Assembly (NCBI GenBank): GCA_029721515.1 | Contig: CM056550.1 | Location: forward strand, 17,669,119-17,733,118 | DNA length: 64,000 bases | Origin: Synanceia verrucosa | Taxonomy: Eukaryota > Chordata > Actinopteri > Perciformes > Synanceiidae | Reading direction: 5' to 3' | Shown here: in pieces, positions 23,801-34,622 of the stretch | How positions within the stretch are numbered: the first letter of the stretch is position 1 | How the letters are laid out: the number at the start of each line of letters is the position of its first letter | Made by a program: the position numbers and the translations under genes | Notes under the pieces: generated by a model | What the model saw: the letters and a program-made list of their open reading frames with translations, nothing else | Database searches by the model: none | What the model was told of the DNA's origin: nothing

Positions 23801-26800
23801 ATAATGAGTCGAGAAATAATAGTAGTTTGAAGCTATTTGATAGGATATTAAGTCCAGATATTATGAGATAGTAAATGACTTTCAATCAAATCATTCAGAC
23901 TGGAAAAGTCAGTATTTTTATATATGTATTTCATCTATATGCTGCCCAAATTACGTTGAAAACATTTAGTTTGGCCCGTGAGTTTATGGAAAAAGGGTGA
24001 TTTATAAAATAGAATATTTTTATTGATCTCCCATTGGGGTTAATTCACAGCAGTAAATAAGGAAAAAAAACTAATGGGATAATAGTGCCAGTAATAATAA
24101 TACTAAATATTTACTGTATGTACTAAAAAAGTTAATGGCAAATTAAATTAAATACAGTAAACTATGAACATGACTTATAAATCATGAATTATAAAATAGA
24201 CATATAACACACAGACAATAGAATAAACAGTGAAGGTTTTGCTGTATCATTTATTTAGCGTTGTGATGACAGATGACAGTGATCAGCCAGTCATGCAGGA
24301 TGAGTGTTACTCTCTGGATTTATGGTACTTGATATGAAAACTTGCAGTTCATCTACATCATGATTGGTTGTCCTCCATACAGCTGGTGAGTCTGGGGATA
24401 AAGATCCTGATGCTGGTTCTGGCCCACGGCCTCATCTCGTCAGGTCAGCTCAGCATCGGCAGCCTTGTGACCTTCTTCTTGTACCAGAAGCCCATGTCAA
24501 ACAATTTAAGGGTGAGTTGCATATTTCACAAAGAAGGCTGTCTTCTGTGTGTGTCTGCCTGCTGCTAATGAACGTTACTCATCTCTGTCACAGGAGATTA
24601 TGTATTGTTACGGAGAGACAATGTCCACAGTTGGAGTCATTTCCAAAGTGTTCAGTTATCTGGACAGAACACCGAAGTGTAAGAAGGAAGGAGAGTTCGC
24701 GCCGGAGAAGCTGGAGGGAAGAATCATTTTCCAAGATGTCACCTTCAAGTATCCCTCAGCTCCTGAGGACAAACCAGCTCTGAAGGTAAGTCTGAAGCTC
24801 TTCTGTCGTTCTGCAGATTCAGTAGGAATTCAAATCATCACTAAAGTGATCTGTTCAGTCAGTTTCTATGGAGCTTCAGCCAGGGAAGATGACAGCCCTG
24901 GTGGGTCCCTCCGGCAGTGGAAAGACTTCCTGTGTCAGCCTCCTGAAGAGGCTGTACGAACCCCAAGAGGGCCACATCCTGCTGGACGGGGAGCCGCTGT
25001 ACCACTACCAACACAAATATCTCCATCAAAAGGTGCGTTAGCTCACTGGAAGGAGGCTCAAATCAATAATCAATAATGAATTCATTCAGAAAACAAAGCA
25101 CCTTTCTGTGGCAGGTGCTTCACAATTAAACGTGAAACAATACATAACGTAAACACACAGTATTAAATACAGTACTCTGTACTGTAAGATGATGAGTTTT
25201 TCACAAAACATTGTGCAATAATTATATTTTAGCATCAAAGATATCATTTTGGTTACATAGCTTGCTGGATTAACCATCACAGAAACATTTAAATATTTTG
25301 GTAATCTGATAATTTGGAGGAGTGGTGGTAAACGCCTTACACTGGGAGGTGGAATAGTAAATACTGTATATATGAACTGTATGTTTGCTTATATGGTTAA
25401 CCTGGGTGTAACCTGTATCTAACTAATGTCAACAGGGTGTAACCCATTTTAATTTGTGTATTAAGTGCATCAGCAAACAACAAACAGAAGATTGGTCTTC
25501 AGGCTCTCAAAGTTTGTTTTTTGTTCTTTCTCTCTGCTAATATCATTAATCTCCATTTAATCCACAAAACAGCGAACTCTAAAAGTGTTTTTTGTTTATG
25601 CAGCTTAGACGCAGTGTTGCTGCTGGCCACTGTGGGTTACGCTGAATTTAATTTGCTTGTGGAGGACAATTTTTTTTTTTTTCCCAGTTTCGGAGAATTG
25701 AATTGTATCATACTTCACGATACATTTGTTCCAAACTAATACAATTCCAAGTTATTACACTATTCACATCCAGTTTTCCCCATGCAGTGTTGTTCATTCA
25801 AATTATGTGATTCAAATTCCTCATGCAGTTATTCAAGTTGAGCAATTAAAAGAAAAATTATTGAAATTAAGTTTCTAGTGACACATTTCTTCCCAAAGAA
25901 GAATGAAAGTTACAGAATAAGGGACACAAACAGGACCTCACTGATTAAAGGACATTGTTTTTCCACTTTTTAATATCACAAACATAAAAATATATAGTTG
26001 AAACACACACTAGCATGTTTCAACTGATGCTAGCGTGTTTTAACACATGCTAGTATGTGTTGAAATGTGTCAGCTGAAACACACACTAGCGTGTTTCAAC
26101 TGGTGCTAGCGTGTTTCAACTGATGCTAGCATGTTTCAGCTGATGCTAGCATGTTTCAACACTTACTAGCTTGTGTTTCAACTGATGCTAGCATGTTTTA
26201 GCTGATGCTAGCATGTTTCAACACTTACTAGCTTGTGTTTCAACTGATGCTAGCATGTTTCAACCATAGATTGTATATGGTTTAAACTGATGCTAGCGTG
26301 TTGCAACACATACTAGCGTGATTCAGCTGATACTAGCATGTTTCAACCAAAGACTGTATATGGTTTCAACTGATGCCAGCGTGTTTTAACTGATGCTAGT
26401 GTGTGTTGTTAGCTTGTGTTTCAGCTGATGCTAGCATGTGCTTACTAGCAACTGACACTAGCTTGTGTTTCAACTGATGCCAGCGTGTTTTAACTGATGC
26501 TAGTGTGTGTTGTTAGCTTGTGTTTCAACTGATGCTAGCATGTGCTTACTAGCAACTGACACTAGCTTGTGTTTCAACTGATGCCAGCGTGTTTTAACTG
26601 ATGCTAGCATGTGTTTCAACTGATGCTAGTGTGTGTTGTTAGCTTGTGTTTCAACTGATGCTAGTGTGTGTTGTTAGCTTGTGTTTCAACTGATGCTAGC
26701 GTGTGTTGTTAGCTTGTGTTTCAACTGATGCTAGTGTGTGTTGTTAGCTTGTGTTTCAACTGATGCTAGTGTGTGTTGTTAGCTTGTGTTTCAACTGATG

Positions 26801-28572
26801 CTAATGTGTGTTGTTAGCTTGTGTTTCAACTGATGCTAGCATGTTTCACCCTCATATATGTAGATGGCCCTGGTATCCCAGAATCCGGTGCTGTTTTCTG
26901 GTTCACTGAGATACAACATTGAGTACGGCCTGAAAGACTGCACCATGGAGAAGGTGAAGGAAGCTGCAAAGAAGGTCAACGCAGACAACTTCATCTCTAA
27001 ACTGGAGAAGGAATATGACACAGGTGATGGCAAATTTAATAGCATGCAAAAACAGTATGTCTGATCTAATCTCATTGTTTTACTGAATGTCATTAAGGTG
27101 CTTTAGTATGAACGTTAGCTTGTTTTGTTAGTCCGTTTGCGCGTGTGTGTGTGTGTATATATATGTATAAGGTCTGTAAAAAAAAAAATGCTTGAACAAA
27201 CATAGACACAAAAACTCACGTCACGTGTGCCTGTTAAAAGTTAACAGGCACACGTAATGTGAGGAAAGTCTTTGTTAATAGCTTTTAGAGGTGTAAGGAT
27301 GTATCTCAGCAGTGATTAACAAGAAAGATTATTAATCTGAATAATGTTTTGTTTTTACAGATATAGGGGAATGTGGTGGCACACTTTCAGATGGACAGAA
27401 GCAGTGCATCGCTATCATCAGGGCTCTGGTTCGAGAGCCGCAGGTCATTATACTGGATGAGGCTACCAGCAAACTGGATGTTGAAGTGCAGCATGCTGTA
27501 AGTAAAAATACGTCCTCACCACTGATTACACCCCACTAGTTTGATTATAGCCCTGTGACATATCATAATATCTGACATGAGGAGGTTTCAGAACAATGGT
27601 CTGACTGACACTGTTGTACAGTCTGCCGCTTTAAGTTGGGTTATCTAATAAGACAACGCCCAACATAAACAAACAAAAGCATTTCCTCCTCTTGCTCAGT
27701 GTCTGCGTCATCCATTCAAATATAACTTGTGAGATTCACTGGATAAGAGCTGTAGCTTTTCGCTCGGCTTGCTTTTGGGAACTTCAGACTTTTTTTTTTT
27801 GCCTTCAGAATGTGCAGGTTGCAGTCAAACAGACCTGATCAGACAGTGACTCTTACACCAGCTATGAAAGGTTCAGGTGTTTTGAAGTCTATGAGGTCTC
27901 CTAAAAAGATATCAATATCAGTTTTATTTGTATAGGATTTTTTTCCAACAGGGAACTAAACTGAAACTTGTACCTCTCAGTTTAGATCAGAAAGGAAATA
28001 ACCAAAAAAGGGTGCAGGAATTGATTACCTCAGAGAGAAAATATATCTGTTCAGGGCCTTGAAAACAAGGTGTAAATCCAAGGGTTGGTCCATTTTTTTT
28101 ATTCCAGTGCAGTCTGCACAGTTATTCGACACTTCTAAAACAAATATATACTTAAGAAACTAAACTGTTATCAACTCCTCAAGCAGCTACAGACATAGAG
28201 AAGGGTAGAGCTGCACTGATCGTGTCGATCAACAGAAGAATGTTAAAAATGTCAGCCGTTAAAGTGATTTTTCAAGCCAAATAAGTGCTGCTGCCGCGTC
28301 TCAAATAAAATTCTCAGTTTGATGTTGTTGTAAATTGAATATTTCAGGTGCTGCAGGAGGTTCTGGCTTGTGGTCGAACGGTCCTGGTGGTGGCCCATCA
28401 GCTGAAGACCGTGGAGAAGGCGGATCACATCATCTTCATGGAGAACGGAGCAGTGGTGGAGGAGGGGACGCACCAGGAGCTGATGGCTAAGAGAGGACGC
28501 TACCACCGTTTGAAAGAGGAACTCTTCTCTCAGCCTGTTTTGACATGTAACCAGGAAGGTCAACCCCAGTAG
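20893..28572 (+). CDS. tap2t: TAP2-like ABC half-transporter (antigen peptide transporter, probably teleost tap2t/abcb3l1)
   Basis: Half ABC transporter of the ABCB2/3 (TAP) type, which with a TAP1 partner pumps cytosolic peptides into the ER for MHC class I loading. Eleven coding exons: 20893-21397, 21713-21827, 21948-22078, 22900-23105, 23466-23663, 24383-24511, 24594-24785, 24859-25032, 26864-27023, 27361-27497, 28348-28572; 723 aa (human TAP2 686). Start MRDVLVCG is the first ATG after the acceptor at 20854. A hydrophobic N-terminal domain precedes the six-helix core; TAP2 hallmarks include RTVRSF and VFLLVRR. NBD: Walker A GPSGSGKT, Q-loop VSQNPVLFSGS, signature LSDGQ, Walker B VIILDE with Glu, D-loop SKLD, switch His in VVAHQL. 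The frame is intact. No MHC genes are nearby, hence the tap2t choice; that symbol is inferred from location and could be wrong, TAP2-type is firm. Confidence 0.82.
22130..22520. repeat. LINE-tail-like repeat in TAP2-like intron 3
   Basis: 'agtgttgcagcagcaaagtg...aacattacaa' resembles the block at 9990-10030, and 'gtgaatttcccccaatgcgg' followed by 'ccattctattctattc' is a fish LINE 3'-end pattern. Non-coding. Confidence 0.45.
25990..26850. repeat. TAGC-rich minisatellite, 35-bp unit in its right half
   Basis: Repeats of 'tttcaactgatgctagcatg' and variants. In the right half the unit is exactly 35 bp (CTAG at 26626, 26661, 26696 and onward) and includes 'tgttgttagcttgtgtttca'. The left half is a mosaic of shorter units with 'aacacatactagcgtg'. 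It fills the end of intron 8 and stops about 15 bases before the acceptor of the exon at 26864. Confidence 0.92.
27215..27263. repeat. Short hairpin (23-bp arms, 3-base loop)
   Basis: Left arm 27215-27237 and right arm 27241-27263 are inverse complements except for about three adjacent positions; the inner 15 bp are perfect (ACGTGTGCCTGTTAA). It lies in intron 9 of the TAP2-like gene. Confidence 0.85.
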
Positions 28573-29798
28573 ACCATGACCTTGTGACAGCGCATTATCA
28601 TTAACCTGCTGCCACCATGGAGGCAACTTAGATTCAGATTATGTTTACGAAGTAAATATAATAGTTTGGGTTAAAATGTGCACATTTGTTACTTTGGTTT
28701 CAGAGGAGATGAAGATACAGATAATATAATAAATATCTGGACTCTCGACCAGTCAATAAGAACTGAAGAAACCTCTTGGATGATAAGAGGTGAGACGTCT
28801 TCAACAAACTTTAACTCTTTCACAGTTCGGCTGGAAACTTGCCCCCCAAAAAATGTAAAGAAGATCCTTTTCCAGGACGGACAGACGTGCAACAGAGGAC
28901 TGAAGTTGATAGTAATGTACAAACTGTATGCACACCAGATTTCTATGACCGCATTATTCTTTGAGCTGTTTTGGCAAAGTGAAATTGGAAGAGATGCATT
29001 CAATGTCATAATATCACACTCTTTCAGATTATTTTGATTTTTGTCATTCAAATTAAAATTTAAATTATTCAAATTGACTCTTTTTTAATGACACATTTCA
29101 CACACAATAACTAATACAAAAACTGTGTTGATTTTATCCTGGATTATGCCTTCAGATTGTTTATATTTGTGTATTATTACCTTATGATCAATGTCCATGA
29201 CCCTCTCTGAAGCGGCACTCATTTTTGTACTTTTTTAATTTTGTTTGTATATAAAAATATGTTTTTGCACTTCATTTTGTTTGTGTTTTATTAATATAAT
29301 GTGTTGGCAGAGCAGCAGTGCTCTAACGGATAAAATAATATGTGAAAAGAGAAACTACAGCTAGGTGTAATTTGACATAAAAAGTACAGTGGCCTTGTTT
29401 TTTCTGTCCAGCATTTTTATTATGAATATTGGTACATTAACAGATCCTGCATGTCTCAACACGAGAAGAGGTAAAATGCATTTTAAATACTCGTTTATCC
29501 TAAAGCAGTTTATTTAGTTAAATTAATTGTGCGGATGTAATTAGTGCCTGCATGGCGCCCCTAGCAGGTCAATGCTGGTGTTGCAGGTTTTTTCTGTTCG
29601 CCGCTTTGATTAGCGTTCAAGGTACAGACTGTAAACAGCCGCAGGCTGCTTTGTGGCGCATAAAGTCAGGTAAACCTCCTGTGTGTGTTACCAGGTGCGG
29701 TTGTCTCCTGCGGATCATCCTGCAGAAGCTCTCAGCCTCTCGGAGCGTGGAAAGCGGCTGGACCTCAGTGCAGGGGTGCGGTGGACAACAGAGGAACA
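28573..29798 (+). other. 3' UTR of the TAP2-like gene and intergenic DNA before acsf2
   Basis: AT-rich, with two overlapping open frames on opposite strands (28678-29037 and 28689-29072) that resemble no known protein and are taken as chance. The acsf2 5' UTR is expected in the GC-richer last 200 bases. Confidence 0.5.
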
Positions 29799-32700
29799 AT
29801 GATCCCCAAGTTTGCCTTGAGCGCCGGATCTCTACGGAACAACAGCCTGAGCAGATCCTTCAGAGTTGTGCAGAAACTGTGGACTCATCCTGGACTTCCT
29901 GCAGCCAGCCGGTGAGACCCAGAAACTCTTAATAATGAGAATAAAGTCCAGTCACTCCTCTTCTTTTAACATCTCTGTGGGGCTGGATTACGTAACAAAG
30001 TGACCGCACGGATATATGATCATCATTGCTGTATTTTTTAATGTATTGACAGAATTATCTCATATTCATCCACCGTTATCATCACTGCTTTGCGTCAAGA
30101 TTATTGCAAAGGAAATAAGTTATGAAAATATGGGTTTAAAAACTCCTGCGCAACAACAACATGGGTGGGGGGTTTCCTCAGTCCAACACTACTGCTAGTA
30201 CTACTACTACTGCTAATAATATAATAATGCATATAATGTAGCATGCAAGTATCTGCAAATATACAGATTATTGTGTCCAATCTTTAATAATTGTGATCCA
30301 TCAAACAATGAATGTAACTTAATATTTCATATTTAACTCTTCTTATTCTGATATATCTTATCTTTTCTTTCCCCAAAATATTTTTTATTGAGGAATGCCA
30401 TGAGACAACGGCAATGACAAATACATATGAATGAATATGTATGAATGTATACACACATGCACGGAAATAAACATTCATTTAAACACACATACATATTAAA
30501 ACAAACAAACCCAGCAAAAGAACAACACTGAACCCACCCAGCCCACCTCCACTCAGCATAATATGACTAACACAATATTGCCTATATGAGACACAGAAAC
30601 AGGCACATATTCAAGCTTCAAGCTTGGAAGTAAATGGTTGTCATTTCTAGAAAAACTCATCAGTGCATCCTCTCAAAGTATATTTAATCTTTAGTCTCAG
30701 ATTTCCAGTGCAATGATGCAGTGCAACGTCTTTCCAGTTGGGATGTGAAAGCTAAAATATCCTTTTGGTTAGAATTTAATGCAAGAGAAGCATCTGGGAT
30801 CCCAAATATATCAATCAATCAATATAGCAATCCTATATATATATGCAGTATGTATATGCATATATATACACAGTAGAGGAAATGTCTCAGATAAGCAGCT
30901 CTTTATTAATTCAGGCTCTTATTCATAACTTAAACTTGTGACCAGTGGTGGAAAGCACTTTAGAAGAACCGCATAGCCACTAAATTGTTTTAACATTTGT
31001 ACTTTACTTCATACTTAACTCATTTCAGAGGGGACCAGTGTAACTTTTACTCCACCTATTTGCTAAATATAATTACTAATTACTTTAGAGATTAAGATGT
31101 TATTTTACACGAGGACCTTGTTGGATATTAAACTATTAAACAGTTTGTGGCTCCTCAGAAAACGCTAGTCTAGTCTTTGCTCCATTGCCATAATTTGTAT
31201 GTTAATTGTTTACATATTTGTTCTTTCCATTATCTGTCTGTCTGTCTGTCTGTGTGTTTATTTGTTTTAGTTATTCGGTTGCCTAACTTAATAAGTTGAC
31301 TAACCTAATAATTAAAACAAACACATGCTATTATGTAAATTATGGCTGCTGGCTAAATAGTTAACGTAAGTGACAGAGCAAACAAAGATCACACAGCTAA
31401 CAAACTTTTAGGTATGCTCTGAAAAGCAAATTCAACTCCTTTACCAGAATTAATTCTGCAAAGTAAATCAGAGAAAATATTCTTAATTAAACCAATATTG
31501 ATTTTTTTTTTCTTCAAGTGAGCCTTTCTTTTAGACTGCTGAAATGTGTTTTGTTTGTATGTCAGGACTCCTGAATGACTATGGACCTCATACAAGCCCA
31601 CTATAAAACACCCAAACTATCCCTTCAGTGAAACACTGTGTTCAGCCTGCTGTTAACTTGCTTTTAAAGACACCTCAGATGTATAAACTTGAGTGTTGTC
31701 AGCATATCAAGGCCTCTGCATGGTTATAAAAAACATAAGGTGACCCAGGATAGATCCTTGAGGTGCTCCACACTGCTATACTGTAGTTTTATCAATTTTT
31801 TACATTTTCAGTACTGCTTATATCACTTATGGCCGCTGTTGAAGTCTAAAAACACCTCCTATCTCTTGTTTCACTGCAGTGGGATTCATGTGGACTCTCC
31901 GCCCATCATCCCAACCCTCACCACCAGCTACGTCCACGGCACTTCTAGCGCGACTTTGCTCCACAGCACAATCGGGGAGTCCCTGCTGAAGACTGTAGAG
32001 CGCTGGCCTGACCGAGAGGCTGTGGCTTTTCTCGAAGGTGGAGTCCGCAAGACCTTTGCACAGCTGCAGCAGGATGTGAGTCTTTTCCTCAAAATATACT
32101 CTATATGTGTCTAGTCAATGTGTCCTGGTGAAGGCCAGTCCAGCAAGGTAAGGGTGGTTGAGGCTGGATGTTGGAAGCTCACAACCAAATTTTACAGACA
32201 AGAAAATGTTTTTCAAACTGGACTAAAACCTTAAATTTGGCGTGCAAGTTCTGAGAGGAACAGTCACTTCATTCATCTGACGAAGTGAACACAGGAAGTA
32301 GCGCCCTGCATTAGCTGTTTTTGCTAACTGAGTAGCGATCAGCCGTTATTTTACCAAAGCTCCTGAACCTTGACAACAGAGTCAAGTCAAGTCAATTTTA
32401 TTTGTATAGCCCAATATCACAAATTACCAATTTGCCTCAGCGGGCTTTACAGTCTGTACAGGATATGACTCTCTCTGTCCTTTACAAATGACCCTCACAT
32501 CGACAAGGAAAAACACCCCCAAAAAAACCCTTTTAACAGGGAAAAAGAAACGGAAGAAACCTCAGGAAGAGCGACAGAGGAGGGATCCCTCTTCAGGATG
32601 AACAGACATGCAATAGATACAGAATAACAACAATGAAAAACACATTAACACTACATATAACAACAGTTAATACATATAGAATAGTATGAAAGTGTCCAAG

Positions 32701-34564
32701 GGGATGAGGAGCATCATCAAGCTGTCGGCAATGGATGAGCAACACGTCTTCCTCTGGTGACGAGTGCCAAAATAAAGCATCATTCAAGAGAGACAAAGAC
32801 TCAACCTTATGTAACGCTGACTGTTGTTTCCCATGCTTGACCCACCAACCTCCTCCCTGCACATTTGGTAATGTGCTGCTCAAAGGTCTGGCTGATCTAG
32901 GCTGACCAAACTAAAAGTTTGGCTTTGGTTTCGATCTTCAAATGTCTCCTCTTGTGCTTTTATATAAGACTGGCATCAAAATCCAAACCCTGGTTTTGGA
33001 AATGAGAACATATTGCTTTACAACCCATATAAAGTGAACAGGAAGTTATGGGCTTCTACCTGCTTTTTACTATGTGTGGTTTTATATGACAGTCATCTGA
33101 ATGGAGCTGTAACTGAACCTTAAACCTCATTTTACTAACGCCATGCTCTGTGTGTGGAGGCTACAAACAGAGAGTAAACAGTTAAAAAGAGCTGGATTAC
33201 ACCTCTTCAGGAGGCTGAGAGGAAAACTGATGTTTTTTCACTAAACAGCAGTGACTTTCTGTCAGAGTCCCATTCATGCTCAGTCCTTTTTCACTGTGTA
33301 AACTTTCACCCAGTGACCTGTTTCGGTGTCAGAGTGACATCACAGATTGGTGTCCTTAAACTGTCAGAAACAAAGAAGGCTAAGATAGCAGCCATCATGT
33401 AAAACAGCTCGATCACAAGGTTCATTGAGCTCTGCTCTCTTTGTGGTTTGCTGTGGTTGATATCAGTACATAACCTGTTTTTTTCCTCATAACCAAAGAC
33501 AAAGCATTGCTGTGCGAAAGTTTCAGTCTGAATTCAGTCTTTATGGATCTTTGCTCTGAAGAAGAAGAAGTCTTTAATTAACCCCTCAGTGAGGGAAACT
33601 ACAGCTAACAGCTTTAGGCAACAACGATAAACAAGGAAAACACCAGTAGCCAGCTAATTATACAGAGCTAAACAACTTTATCATTCCACCCCCAGCGTCA
33701 GGTGTTTACCTCCACGTCCGTAAATTAACAGTATTACTAATGACCAAAACACTTTATATGTTTAATGAGAAAATATAATTGTTGTTGTTATATGGGAATT
33801 TACCGTTTTAAGATTCAAAGTGTTAATTGTCATGTGAACAGTCAGGAAACAAGGAAACTTCCTTTGTCCACAATGAATGCCGAGCAATAAATCAAAGTGT
33901 ATTATGGATTAAAAAAAATAGATAAAAAGCAACTAAAAAGGTAAATAAGACAATTTAAAGGCAGAAAAAAAGAACAACCACACATAAAGAGCAGATAAAA
34001 ATATCAAAGCATTATTTTTGATTGATCTTTAATCAAAATGACATTTTTAATGCTAAAATATAATTATTGTTATTGTCCAGGAATTTTCAAATGTATTGTT
34101 AAGCAGAAAAAATATCAAAGCATGTTATTATTGTTTAATGACTGAGATAAATTAAATCCAGTTATTTCCCGTCATTCCTGAACAGAAAAATGTGTTTTAG
34201 TGGTTGTTTGTTATTCTGGATTCTCAGTGAACTCCAGTGTTCTGGATCAAATTTGGGTCTAAAAAGGTGAATTCAGTTTAAATTCCTCACTGCTGTTCAA
34301 AATGGTGAAGAGTAGTGAACTCAGTGAGGAAGAAAGAGTCCCGTAGAAGTGAAGGGGATGATGCTGGAGGTGAAGCTGCTGCTCTGATGAATATGTGTGT
34401 GGTCTGATGTCTGCAGGTGGATCGAGCTGCAGCCGGCCTGCTGGCTCTTGGACTGCAGAAAGGAGACCGGCTCGGCGTGTGGGGACCCAACACTTATGAA
34501 TGGATCCTGTTTCAGTTCGCCACGGCCAAAGCTGGTGTGATACTGGTGAGTCTAAAGGAGGGCA

Positions 34565-34622
<58 letters not shown>

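Noticed and set aside
25990..26850. Possible CRISPR-like array because of regular repeats
   Set aside because: Eukaryotic intron; units are contiguous without unique spacers, so it is a minisatellite.
28678..29072. Two overlapping open frames of about 120 aa after the TAP2-like gene
   Set aside because: No family resemblance, AT-rich, opposite strands over the same bases; likely 3' UTR.
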